From contig CM060990.1 in NCBI GenBank assembly GCA_030765065.1, positions 674,280,118-674,344,117 of the forward strand: a stretch of DNA of 64,000 nt. Reading direction: 5' to 3'. Numbering within the stretch: the first letter of the stretch is position 1; each line of letters opens with the position of its first letter. The stretch comes from Deroplatys truncata (Eukaryota > Arthropoda > Insecta > Mantodea > Mantidae). Under the pieces are notes generated by a model that searched no databases, was not told the origin of the DNA, and was given only the letters and a program-made list of their open reading frames with translations. The position numbers and the translations under genes are program-made. Positions 10,845 through 21,817 of the stretch are shown here, piece after piece.

Positions 10845-10958
10845 GAAACTAATCCTTGGAAAACATTTTGGTCGCTTACTTTGAGGCAGATAGTGTATGG
10901 AAAACTCACTAGGTATGCTACAAGCACTGAAGCTGCTGCCGCTATTAAATTATTGAAA
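10845..10958 (+). other. Exon-like open block of 38 codons, copy 2 (weak)
   Basis: Flanked by tgtttacag and gtaaca, exactly 38 codons, phase 0 at both ends. Copy 1 has the same boundaries and an open frame at 6883-6996. It encodes WKTFWSLTLRQIVYGKLT, family unknown. Most copy 1/copy 2 differences change the amino acid, which argues against present selection. Confidence 0.3.
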
Positions 10959-11359
10959 GTAACATTATTTTAGCTGTGTCTATTGTTATTTATAATGCAA
11001 TATCAGGCATATTTTTGTGTATTCTGCATAATTGAATTTTGCATAAAGTAAACATTTCACTCAACACTTAAGCTACCACATTGCTTCATGCACGATATCA
11101 TCAGTTCTAGTCAGCTAGCATGAGACAATATCCTAAGTGAAGTGTTGATATAATACAATCAGTTAACATTGCTTCAATCTGTAAAAGTTCCAATTTTTTT
11201 TCTCATTTGCGCACCTGAAACAGTATATCTACTGCTATGTATACATATACAATCCTGTTTACTGTCCTGTTTCATGTTCTTGAGAGCTGAGGACTAACTA
11301 CAGTGCATGAAGCTTGTGAAGGCCTATACCCTTGCACAAATATATAAAATGGGTGGGTC
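10959..11359. repeat. Distal body of array-A copy 2
   Basis: Matches 6997-7399. No coding signal. Confidence 0.7.
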
Positions 11360-11638
11360 CTTTTTTTATTTTTATTTATGGACGCTGTTTGACAGCTGTG
11401 GTCCTTAGCGTCCCATTTTATATTGGGCGTGAAAGACCGGTAATTTTGCTCAGAGACCTGTTTATCAGGCTTGAGGTTCTTTTACGTGGAGTAAATCTAC
11501 GACACGGGACCACCGGCTTTACCTCCCTTCCGAAGGAAGCCATGCTAAGGAGTTTTACGCCCGAAAAAGCCCATCGCTCTCCGCCGGGTTTGAACCCGCG
11601 ACCTTGGAAACTAGAGGCTAGCACGGTACCACTAGTCC
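11360..11638 (-). mobile_element. tRNA-derived SINE (type A), copy 3
   Basis: Third copy in the array; minus-strand B box near 11586-11598, T-rich tail at 11360-11378. Confidence 0.85.
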
Positions 11639-12150
11639 ACGGAGGACGACAGGGGTGGTTACGTCTGTGGGATCGATTGTCCGGGTTCGATCCCCGGTGT
11701 CCGACCAGTCTGGCCCATGGGTTTTACGCGGTTTCCCCAGGTCGCCAGGCGAATGCTGGAGTTGTTCATGTTCTACCACAAGTCTTCTTCCTCTCATTTC
11801 CTGTACCCATCATCTTCCTTGTCATCTGTTTCAGGGTTATAGGACAGGCGACGGTGTTCGGCCGGTTTCGGCTGGACGGTGGCTTGGGCTTGGAAAGGTT
11901 TCTTCCCTGGCGTCGCTGCAGTACCGCTCAGTTATGTCGGATCCGCTCTATGTGGACACGTTAGGGACCCCGTCCATGCTTGCGCCCGTCGGCATCCGTA
12001 TCTGTTCGAGCTTCGGGTGTCTCCCCTTATCCTTCCCCCCTCCCAGGGGTCACGTTGGAAGCACCAGGGCCGATTGGCCTGCACGCGGTGCTTTGCCCCG
12101 ATTTCGGGGCCTCTCCATGCTAGGAGTCTTTCTGCGTTTTCTAGCTTTGC
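11639..12150 (+). mobile_element. GC-rich tRNA-type SINE-like block, copy 3
   Basis: Third copy, B box near 11686. Frames on both strands here are shadows. Confidence 0.6.
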
Positions 12151-12843
12151 CAAATATAAGAGGCTAATATTACTCAAGTGTTACAACAATTATTTGTAGA
12201 TATTGCATTAATGTACACGCGTATATTAAGATTCCGTAACCGTTTACTATAAGTTTGCATTGTGATTTTTCCTACCATTAAAATAAATGAACATTGTCAC
12301 AATTATTGTTGTTGTATTCGAGAAATAAGGTTTCTACGTATCCTAACATTCTCTGAAATAAATGACCGTAGTTTATTAAATAAATTATTAATTAAAATCA
12401 TTACAACAATATTATTTTCAATACGCTTATTTCTTTCTAGTAAATTGTTCCTAAATTCTTTATTGTTTTGTATTGTATTATATCTGATATTGTGTGTCTA
12501 CCATGCGAGATAAGGCGTAAGTATTTATCCTCGTTGCTCCCCAATGTGTGTTTATTTGAAGCTTTTATGACATAAAACAAAATTAAGTTTGCATGCATTT
12601 TTATACTGAGAAAAACAGCTCACTTATCAAAAATGTTTAGAAAAGAATCATACCAGTTCTCCAACCAATGTACATATATGATAATCTTTCCATAAGTAAA
12701 TGAGTCCAAAGCCTTTTAAATGGATCATAATCCAAAATAAACTCCATCTCTGCCAGGAATCACAATGTTTAGGCTATCTACTTTATCCATAACGTATTCA
12801 GATTTATAATTTTCTTCGCTGACTTTTTTTCAATGTAGAAGTG
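12151..12843. repeat. Truncated body of array-A copy 3
   Basis: Follows copy 1 to about 1250, jumps to the sequence matching about 1848, then stops at a point matching 2052, marking the right edge of array A. Confidence 0.75.
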
Positions 12844-14197
12844 GATAAAACCTTTTTGTAAGCAAAGAATTTAATTTATTTATGAATTCAAATACGGAAT
12901 ATTCTTCATTTAATTAACCAAGATGTATCCCCTAAACTATTTAATGTTTTCAGTATGAATGTTACTTATTCAATTTAAATGCGTTTTATGGGTCATGCAT
13001 TATAGAGTTTAACATCAAAACAGGCCTTAAAAATCATGTCCTGTTTCCCTAGGGTTTAGCCACTTGCTTGAAATTAGTAAATTGCATTGTAGGTTGGCAC
13101 TACTGCAGGTTAGTGTAATGTCGGTCATTTTGATTTCGGGAACTGCCATTAAGCTCTTTAACCTATATAACGGGGACATCAATTTCAACGGTTATGGGCT
13201 CAGGAATAGCCATGCAACAGCACAGTTCAGAAAAAGATATTTGAAATATCGGCAGGTATAAGTAGGTAACACTTTCAACTTTATTTTTATTGTGATGGGT
13301 AACTCAATGTGTTAAAGCCCTTGGAGAGCTTTTATAAAAGATTAGCACATGCCAACTTACAGCAACCCTCAAAACGGCTAAGCCTAAAAATTAAAACATA
13401 TTCAATAGAAGGAAACCTAAAGGAAAACCAGCCCCAGAAAAATGCACTGTAAACTGAGTTCAACAGCCGTTACGTCCTTGGTTGTATTTTCTAACATCAA
13501 CATTTTTAAGATTGGGTAATATTTAAAAAAATGATTAGAAGCAGTTTCCTAGCGCAAAACTTATGACGTAGGGCGGTTTTAAAGTGAGTGAATTTTCATT
13601 TACTTTTTACTCAGTTCATTTTCCAACATTCTTCCCTGTGTAAAATGATCCCTGCAGAGCAATTTTTGTCCAAATACATTAAAATTTACAGAGAGTGCAA
13701 AGAAAAGTGCAAGAATTAAAAGTTGTATGGGGTTCTTATGAGCAACGCTTTTTGATATTAACAATTTAAATTACATTTTCCTAGAAATTCAGAGAAAGTA
13801 AAGTTTTTAAATATTTTGTGGAATAATTATTCACAGAATATTAAAACACCGAACAAATTTTATTCACGCACATCTTAGAAACAATTCCAAATTTTTTTTC
13901 AGGTAAATGAAATTAAATGTCTAACGCAACGGACGTTTTATATGGAGTGATTTAAATTTTTATTGAGATATTAATAACTTCGGTACAAATATTACTACAT
14001 TCCTCAAATTTGGTAACGTTGCTTCTGTTGAGCATATTAACGTGTGATTAGAGCTTCATGATGATAGCATTAAAACTATGAAGTTGGACATTTCAGACTT
14101 AGGTACCCTTAAGGAGGCATATGTTACAATATATTGGTTTAATAAAATAATTTACAGCACAATTGTTAAAAAGAAGTTTACGCATTTTTATACACTT
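12844..14197. other. AT-rich single-copy DNA
   Basis: No repeat, RNA gene or protein family recognised. Short frames are no longer than expected by chance. Confidence 0.5.
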
Positions 14198-14520
14198 GGA
14201 AGCCCCCTAGTGTCAGCTGAATAATCTTGTACTACATCCAGAATGCATTTGGTTTAATGTCAGGTGGACCTCCACCCTCTGTAGCCTGGATTGCCTTAGT
14301 ACAGCTGCGGTTTTCTTGCATCTGTCTTCAATGATTCAAATTTACCTCGCAGCATTTTTGTAGTTCTTGTATTTGTAATTGTACTGTTGCGTTCTTGGGC
14401 AATATTCTGGTATGCTTGATCCTGCAATGTCAATGAAACAGGAGTTAATGGATTTAATGTACAAAGGAATTATTTATAATTACTTACCAGTTTAACTACA
14501 AGACCTGCTTGTGGCTGTGC
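14198..14520 (-). pseudogene. Myb/SANT-like DNA-binding domain gene, decayed, with a 66-bp intron
   Basis: On the minus strand, 14520-14488 encodes AQPQAGLVVKL. A donor GTAAGT follows, then a 66-base intron (14487-14422) ending tgCAG, and the frame resumes in phase as DQAYQNIAQERN. Next come TTKMLRGKFESLKTDARK, TAAVLRQSRLQ, GGGPPDIKPNAFW and DVVQDYSADTRGL. Together these follow the Myb/SANT-like domain (PF13873 type), which binds DNA and often travels with Harbinger-type transposons. Three frameshifts and an upstream TAA show it is dead. Its 5' part is not recognisable. Confidence 0.65.
14422..14487 (-). other. Candidate intron in the Myb/SANT-like pseudogene
   Basis: GTAAGT...tttcattgacattgCAG on the minus strand, 66 bases, joining two in-phase segments. 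Canonical splice sites survive although the coding frame has decayed. Confidence 0.5.
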
Positions 14521-14631
14521 TTAATGTCTTGTGTTGAGATTATGTGTGCACAAAGCAAAATCATGATGAAAAGTGTGTCACGTGATAATTTAGCTCAATT
14601 TTGTGCACGCGATTCCAGCTTTATTTCTTAC

Positions 14632-14731
14632 CCACTATAGGTACTCTGTCCTGCATCAAAACTGGCACATTCTCCTAGATCGCCATAGTGATTTCTCTCC
14701 GTAAGATTTCCACCTTCAGGTAACCAACTTT
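14632..14731 (-). pseudogene. Possible nose-resistant-to-fluoxetine (NRF) type exon
   Basis: 100 bases on the minus strand, bounded by an acceptor-like tttctaag and a strong donor GTAAGA. The open frame includes LPEGGNLTERNHYGDLGEC. The P-G-N-L...G-D...E-C spacing resembles the N-terminal domain of insect NRF-6-type acyltransferases. This is a short match from memory with no neighbouring exon found. It may be chance or a stray pseudo-exon. Confidence 0.3.
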
Positions 14732-16324
14732 CTTAGAAACGCCCATAAGTTGTTTTTTTTAACTATTTAGCCTGTACATATGAGTCATGGTCGTAAAAAT
14801 GCTGGGACGATTCTCAAGCTTCTAGTTAATATGTTTTATCAAATATTCGCAAAACCTATGTATTTAAAAATTATCTAGTAGTTATATTAATCTTAGGAAC
14901 TGTGGTTATCTAAGAAGAAATATTAGGCTACAGGTTAATAAACATAACCGATTTGGTATTCAGGAAACATAGTTCTACAAGAGCTTACATGGATAGCTCT
15001 GAGGTGGTAATATATCAAAGGAAGAAAGGTAAACATCCTTAAGGGAACGCATCCATACAATGTGCCTGAGATATTAACCATATATTTTCCTTGTACTGAT
15101 ATGACAGTTTTATAAATTCCAACCCAAAATCCTCATTAATGTTCAAGCTATTAAGTTTCAAAGATGCAAAATTATGGGTGTAAGCAAATGGCACCATATG
15201 ATGCAATTTTCAGAAAAAAACTATATTTTAAAGCCTTATGTTTCTTTTAAGTAACTAGGCTACAAATCTATCATATAATCTTTTTCTGGCTTTTTTAGTA
15301 TATGATAAATTCTTTTGAAACTTTGTTTTTGCATTTTTTCAATGCATTAAATTAACTATTGTTTTCAAAAATGAATAACTCAAAAACTATTTATTGTGCA
15401 AAAAATTTATATAAAAATGTTATTTTTGGAGAATTTTTAAAATAAGCATAAGAAATCTCAAGGTGATTAGATTTAAATTACATCATATGGAACATTTTGA
15501 ATAAGCACAAATGCTTAAAAAAGGGAAATGCCAGAAAATCGAGTTCTAAACTCAGTCACTTTTTGTTAGAGATTCATACTTTGAAAGTTGTTAACATCCA
15601 CCAGGCCTCCTCTATCTTTGTTCTGAAATAATTTTCTGTCATTTTCCCTTTGCAGAAGCACAAGGATGTTGCAAACGTCTCACAGCCCTTACGTGGTTCA
15701 TTTTCAAAGAAGCAAGCGAAATTGAAGCGACTTTTACTTTTAATATCAACCTCAGTGAGAATAAACATCCAAAATTGAACTCAGAAACTGCTCTGGAAAA
15801 AGCTACCTGAATTCTCTTCTTCGAAACGAAGACCTCCTTGGGACAGCTTCGCTACACAACACTATACAGGCTTTCATTTCCAAATTCTCACTCTAACTGC
15901 AACTGGTACTTCGCTTATAAAATCCATAGCCTTATTGCTACATTTAGAGCTTATACTGCCTTATTACGTTTGTCATCTAGCCTATTCAAGCGTTATCTTA
16001 ATGAACTACCTCTGAATCTAGCTAAACAAACCTGTCTACCCTAAACTAAATAAATATTTATCTGCTGCTTTCTATACTTCCTACTACTATACCGACCACT
16101 ATACTATATTCCCCATAAACCATTAAATACACTGAAGTGATAATGTATAACTTATAATGCCTATTCACAACATTCGCAAACACAGTTCAAGAGAGTAACA
16201 AAGGCCTCTACATTAAAATAAACATCTGTTTTGTGTTTACCTCTAAAAGACGCTTTATAGCATTCTTTTGTCTGTCACCGTAGCCAACACAGTCTTCTAG
16301 ACCAGAAAGTTCCTTCTTTTTGCT
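14732..16324. other. AT-rich single-copy DNA
   Basis: No gene recognised. It contains a spaced inverted repeat of about 17 bases (ccatatgatgcaattt at about 15196 and its near complement at about 15476), which could be a small MITE. Confidence 0.4.
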
Positions 16325-16326
16325 TA

Positions 16327-16560
16327 GGGGAAGGGTCCCTAAATTGAACCGCCTCGATATTTTCTAAACTATTCGACAGATGACACTACAATCCTAGCAG
16401 AAGCGTGGCGTATACAGTTATGAATGCTTGGAGTTGTTGACTTTGCATTCTGAGCTGTGGTTTCATTTGTATGAAGTGTTGTGTGTTTTTGGTGCTTATG
16501 AAGTAATATTTGACTCATCTAGCTAAGCTTATACGACCAATTAGACAAGTTTGAGATAAG

Positions 16561-16608
<48 letters not shown>

Positions 16609-17474
16609 TGTTATGAAGAGTTTATTTAGCAACAATATGCATGCATACGTTTTTTCAAGCAGCGTCTCTCCTAGTCACATAGATGCTGAAGCTTCCAAAA
16701 TGGCGTGGCTCGTAAATTGAACCACTGTTTGAACCGTATATTGAACTGGTCCAATTTAGGAAAGCTATTGAAGTTCTAAGATTGCTCAACTGCGAATAGT
16801 ATATCTTGTGAATAAATATCAATATAATATGCTAAGTTAAAAAAATCATGTTAAAAACAGTGGCTGACATGAATATGAATGTGAATTGTCTGAAATTATG
16901 AACATGATCCAGCGTATGAGTTGTAGGATATGGCTTCACCAAAAGTGTACAAAGTTAGTGGCAAGAAGAAAGTGTTTTATTGTGAAGACTGTGTATAATT
17001 GGACTCTTTTGTATGAGAGTAAAAATTAGTAAAAACTAATTTGCAGATAATACCTATTCGAAAAACCAAGTGATTGTCATTATAATAAAAATTTAAAATG
17101 TTCAAGGAAATTACTATTCTTATCACAATTTTGGACTCTACTTTTGTTGCTGATAGCACATTTGTTTTGAATGTACAATGAAGTATGCGTATTTTATATT
17201 AATAAAAATACTTTTAAACTTAAAACTATGTGGTTCATAGTAAGACACGGGTGGTTCAATTTAAGGACCACGTTCCTAATTTGAACCGATTTACACGATC
17301 TCACTTTTTAAACGTTAATTATTTGATAATTGTATTAATTTTAAATTGTGTTGAGGATATTGATAGCGCGAGGATTTGTCATTTTAACGCTTGTGTTTCT
17401 GAAAATTTTGATTTTAAATTATGATTATTATTTACTATTTAGGCGTAAGTGGTTCAATATAGGGACCTTTCCCC
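16327..17474 (+). mobile_element. pogo/Tc1-like non-autonomous element, copy M0
   Basis: 1148 bp, starting GGGGAAGGGTCCCTAAATTG and ending as its inverted complement (CAATATAGGGACCTTTCCCC), flanked by TA on both sides (16325-16326, 17475-17476): the target of Tc1/mariner/pogo transposons. The motif GGTTCAA or its complement recurs at both ends and inside, a candidate transposase-binding site. At 16868-16998 it keeps the end of a transposase frame: a PHD-type finger remnant with MSC, WLHQKC and, one frame over, KVFYCEDCV then TAA. An (AT)n run lies at 16562-16606. It stands alone here with its own TA flanks, so it transposed independently of array B. Confidence 0.8.
16868..16998 (+). pseudogene. 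PHD-finger tail of a pogo-type transposase, in M0
   Basis: The frame reading through IWLHQKC holds the WxHxxC part of a C4HC3 zinc finger; a one-base shift gives FYCEDCV directly before TAA, the expected last CxxC pair. DDE transposases of the pogo/Tigger kind in insects often end in such a finger. The catalytic region is absent. Confidence 0.55.
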
Positions 17475-17754
17475 TACCTGCTAATTTCAAAAGCTGCAAA
17501 TAATTTATACCAGGCGGCCCACACAAGCCGTTCTTAGTTGAAGTTATTTTTTACCGGATAGCGCGGATGCCAAAAGGTTTGCCTAAGGTGAACTGCAAAT
17601 GGAGTTACTAACAGAGAGGAGGCCACTAAATGAAAGACCAGTGCTTGAAAACGAACAGTTTAGGTTCTATTACTTTATTTTAAGTTCCCTTGTTTTACCC
17701 AGTTTATGATATTGTGTTTTTACTTTTTTCATTACCGCTTATTACCACAATTAC

Positions 17755-17880
17755 ACAACACACATACACATACATACACACACAAACACCCATGCCCATG
17801 GCGGGACTCGAACCCGCGACCCTCAGTTTGGGGGAGCGCCGGAGCTATACACTCCAGCGACCACGGCTACGAGGGCTGAC
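17755..17880 (-). mobile_element. tRNA-derived SINE fragment, minus strand
   Basis: Minus strand has an A-box region (gtcgctggagtgtatagctc) and a perfect B box GGTTCGAGTCCC with its T-arm (gcggg/cccgc, plus-strand 17799-17818), trailing into (TG)n at 17755-17790. It lies head-to-head with the next SINE. The structure is tRNA-like but not a full tRNA gene. Confidence 0.7.
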
Positions 17881-17888
17881 ATTACTGG

Positions 17889-18055
17889 TCCCAAAGCTCA
17901 TTCGGTAGAGAAACTGCCTGCTATATGAGGTGTTCCGGGTTCGATTCCCGGCTGGGAAGACAAAAAGTTGTCTTTAAACATAACCATTTCACGGTATGCC
18001 CAGAGTCTGGTGTGAATGTGAGAGTTCTTATGTGTGTGTGTGTGGGGGGGGGGGA
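17889..18055 (+). mobile_element. tRNA-derived SINE, plus strand
   Basis: The first 72 bases mimic a tRNA: tcccaaagctcattcggtag (A box), T-arm ccgggttcgattcccgg (perfect 5-bp stem) and a partial acceptor stem. The anticodon arm does not fold well, so this is a SINE head, not a tRNA gene. A body follows (acaaaaagttgtc, agagtctggtgtgaatg) and it ends in a (TG)n and G run near 18030-18055. Confidence 0.75.
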
Positions 18056-18994
18056 GTTATCGGTTATTTAATCAGAAATTTGCTCATTAACAAGAATTAA
18101 GAATTGCCGCTGGACGCAAACCTGAACACACGTGTTAAGTCATTTAGTTGCACGACAAGCTGCAATCACTACAAATATATGGCACCAATTATGCCGCAAA
18201 GTTAAAAAGATTTTAAAAAATTCTATTTTTATTATAATTATGTACCCTTAAGTGTGCATCAGAATTAAATTATTTTCTATTACTGCATTATTCATGATAA
18301 GCATGTGCAAAAACATGTTCGCCTTGGTGGACGAATTGATGTAAGGGTTTCTCAGGCCCGCGTTCTACCAGGAATGATCCATCATTTCCTAAAGTTATTT
18401 CTGTACTTCCAAAAACAATAGAAAAAACAAAAGGAACAAAGAAAGAAAATGTGCGCAAAAGACGGATGCCGCGTCTGAAAATGTTCAGAACACAGTCTTC
18501 GAGCCTCAACTGCATTTTGATGCGTCTTCGCACAGATCGTAGCCATCATTATTGGTGAATGTCAATCACCTGGTTGGAACTGCAAGCAGACGACCACGCG
18601 ACGCTTATCAGTACGAAACTACCACGTAAACACCTGCAGACAGCAGCCTACCTCAGCGAACTTTCGCTTTGTACCTGCACTGCCCCTTTGAAGCAGCATT
18701 GATGCGGTAACTTATTTTGTATCTATATATGCGGGAAACACAAAACTCCAAAGGACGGCTTATTTGGGCCACCTAATATACGTACCGGCTACACTGGAAT
18801 GTATTCGCGCAGCTGGTTATACGTATACAAGGACATTTAAAAAGTCACCTGGCGAACTTGAAACGTTCGCCAACTCAAAAATAAAAGTGGATTGTAACAC
18901 CGTAAATATTGGAGAATTTTTTGGTCATGCAGTTCATTGTTTTTATCTTTTTTCGAGATTCTGGGGAAATTTCAGTGGTGCGTTCCTTTAACAC
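18056..18994. other. Unassigned DNA between the SINE pair and array B
   Basis: No repeat family or protein recognised. A 7-bp-arm inverted repeat (ggcgaac...gttcgcc) lies at about 18851-18871. Frames of about 80 codons on either strand have no recognisable content. Confidence 0.4.
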
Positions 18995-19385
18995 ATACAC
19001 AGTCTTCACGATAAAACACTTTCTTCTTAGCACTAAATTTGCGCACTTTTGGTGAAGCCATATCCCACAACTCATACACTGGATCATGTCCATAATTGCA
19101 GACAATTCACATTCCATATTCATGTCAGCCACTGTTTTTAACATGATTTTTTTTACCTAACATATTATATCGATATTTATTCACAAGATATACTATTTGC
19201 AGTTGAACAACCCTAGAACTTCAATAGGATACCTAAATTGGACCAGTTTAATATAGGGTTCAAACAGTGGTTCAATTTACGAGCCACGTCATTTTGGAAA
19301 CTTTAGCATCTATGTGACTAGGAGCGACGCTGATTGAAAAAACGTATGCATGTATATTGTTGCTAAATAACCACTTCATAACATG

Positions 19386-19421
<36 letters not shown>

Positions 19422-19655
19422 CTCATTTCAAACTTGCCTAATTGGTTGCATAAGCTTAGCTAGATGAGCCAAATATTACTTCTGAATCACCAAAAACACA
19501 CAGCACTTCATACAAATGAAACCACAGCTCAGAATACAAAGTCAACATCTCCAAGCATTCATAGCTGTACACACCACGCTTCTGCTAGGATTATGGTGAC
19601 ATCTGTCGAATAGTTTAGAAAATATCGGGGCGGTTCAAATTAGTGACCTTTCCCC
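18995..19655 (-). mobile_element. pogo-like element, truncated copy M1
   Basis: Matches the first two thirds of M0 in opposite orientation, from the terminal GGGGAAAGG (here at 19655) to the end of the PHD remnant, then breaks into unrelated DNA at 18995. The right end has the usual context (tatatataaaa) shared with every array-B unit, so it is the left edge of array B. Confidence 0.75.
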
Positions 19656-19789
19656 TATATATAAAATTATTTATTATATATTATTATATATAAAATTATA
19701 TATTACATATATTTATATATAAAATTGAATTTAAGGACAAATAAGAATACAGAAAAATTGTTATACCTATGCTTGAATTCAACGATGTA

Positions 19790-20250
19790 AACCTATGTTT
19801 CTGAAACTCTGTCGATAAAACCAAAAAATTGAAGTTAGAACATTTGTTAATAAACAAATATTTGTTTACATATTTTACAGCACTGCTTTCAAACTTGTTT
19901 TTGACGAGTCTGCGAACAAACGCCAATCCTCGGGTTCATGCTCACCACTGACTGCAACACATTCTTAACAACATTTCAGAGAACTTGCTCCACCTTTTTA
20001 GAAAACAAACGCTCAAATTGCTTTTGAGTTTGCCAGAAGAAACTAACTTTGGTATCACCCTGCAGTAGTTCCCAGCTGCGAGTAATTCAGCCTTGCTTTT
20101 TCTTAAATAAACATCCCGAAACAACTCATTTAAATCCTCCTTGGTTAGAAAGTGAGGTACATTCTGTAATTCATTCTGAACATCAGGATCACTTTGGTAT
20201 ACTTCAGTGAGTGTTATGCGTTTGGTAGAGAAAGTCAGGCCCTTGAAGCT
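19790..20250 (-). pseudogene. N-terminal part of the VSDEHG-family pseudogene, unit 1
   Basis: Minus frames give FLTKEDLNEL..., LRKSKAELLAAG and, after frameshifts, GVEHEPEDWRLFADSSKTSL. From memory these match the N-terminal third of a multicopy, uncharacterised arthropod protein family (a transposon-like expansion without an agreed name). Stops and frameshifts make it a fossil. In this unit the C-terminal part is missing, because the pogo-like element M1 ends at the array edge. Confidence 0.6.
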
Positions 20251-21198
20251 CCTGTCGAATTTATGAATCTAAACATGGATATTTAGTAGTGTGTGGACTT
20301 TAAACTTATTCCAGATGTATTTTTCAAGCAGAAACAACAGTCTGTCAAATGATCCCTAGGTTCCTATCATACGGACTGCAAAAGGGATCTGATGGGATAC
20401 TTTTAACCAGCCAGTTAAGCGTTGCACATTTGGCACAGCAGATTTCCAGGGCCCACGTCTTGTTCCGGTCTATTTATTGTCACTTTCAAAAAATATTTCT
20501 CATTCGCCAAACACTCTACCCTATTCCTTTGATAATGCACTATTCGGTACGGTATCACTCACTTCTGTCAGAATTTAACTGATAATGCACGTTAAAAGTC
20601 AACTGTTGCATAACCGTTCCCAGAAAATAATTTCGGAGACAGGAATTCCATAACTATGTTTAAACTTAACAGTACCTACACAGTTATCATACATATACTC
20701 TGTAGTATATAGACGTTAGGTGGACATGATAATTGCTTGGAGACATTACATATACAGGTAAAACTCACCTATAGCACAAAACGCCGAAAATGCTTGAAAA
20801 CTGCTATTTATGGCCACCTGAACCATGTAAGGCGACAATATTGAGTTTCCTTTTGCTTGTAAATGTGCTCTTAACAGGAGATCTACTGTTATGAAACTGA
20901 ATTTTTGAATAATTATTTGCTATAAATTTAAATCAATTGAACTCAGAAGTTTCGGGGGAGGGGGTTTTGAACTTAAATACGACCCTCAGCTGTTGGCACA
21001 ATCACCAAGATTATAAGTCAATTGTTAACACAATGGAATGAAATATAAGATAAAATACTCCATCTAATCCACCTTCTTGATACTGCAAACACTAATGGTG
21101 GGCAATTAAACACTTCTGACTACATATTTGGAATAAGCAGATGTAAATACATAAGAAACAGCTGCAATTGTTTATTTAGCAAAACCATTGTTAGCCAA

Positions 21199-21395
21199 TT
21201 TTAAAGCCAATATTTGTCTAGATACAAAATACCTAGGAATTATATTAGATTTGATGTCATCATGAGACAAACATTTACTTTCATGTGTACCTACTCGGCA
21301 TACCAGAGGAGTGTATCAGCTGATATGCTTAAAGCAAGTTTTACCAATTACATGCTTTGTATTTCTGCATGGTATAATTGTTGTCTGTAAACATG
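21199..21395 (+). pseudogene. LINE reverse-transcriptase fragment, unit 1
   Basis: Plus frame CLDTKYLGIILDL, then a stop and DKHLLSCVP. KYLGIILD followed by a conserved HL is the segment just after the palm domain in Jockey/I/R1-type non-LTR reverse transcriptases. No catalytic YADD box is seen. Similarity fades within about 65 codons. Confidence 0.45.
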
Positions 21396-21817
21396 AAAAT
21401 TCAAAGACAGAAAACAAGAAGCTTAACTAGCGTTATTGACTCACTTTAAGCCTATTTTAAAGATGATTTTAAAATGACCGTTGGAAATACAACCATACGA
21501 TTATTTGAGTCCTTATTGTTTATAAAACTATTTCTGTATATCCTAAGACAGGTATTTCTAAATACATTAACAGTAATTTTTTTAATTTTCTTACAGAAAG
21601 TATGAGACTCTAAATACATTAATTTTAAAAGAAAAATAAAATGCTGGTTAGTTGATAATCCTATGATTACGTACTTAGCTATAATTTTAATCTTACTTGG
21701 ACAGGTTTTATTTAAATATTTATTGCTTTATTGGGATTATTGGCTTATGCTGTTTTAAAATTAAATTAAACCCTAGGTAAACACAAGCACCAGCGTGTAC
21801 CTTGAGCAGCTTTACTA

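Larger units (their letters stand above)
1..12843. repeat. Macro-tandem array A, three copies of a ~3.25-kb unit
   Basis: Three direct copies share the same order of blocks: SINE tail, SINE head, GC-rich SINE-like block, then AT-rich body. The word tggacgct near the start of each copy lies at 17, 7424 and 11378. Removing the LTR element from copy 1 and the Mutator-bearing segment from copy 2 leaves nearly equal periods (about 3258 and 3249 bp), so both are later changes to a common unit. Copy 3 lacks about 600 bp (matching roughly 1250-1848 of copy 1) and stops at 12843. The window starts inside copy 1, so the array may extend leftward. The shared material is not TE-only, which points to segmental tandem duplication. 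Confidence 0.9.

Noticed and set aside
16562..16606. TATA promoter clusters in (TA)n runs (also 19389, 30322, 53550, 59540)
   Set aside because: Plain microsatellites at element edges with no coding sequence downstream.
18288..18533. 81-codon minus frame
   Set aside because: No recognisable motif, no splice context and no conserved copy elsewhere in the window.
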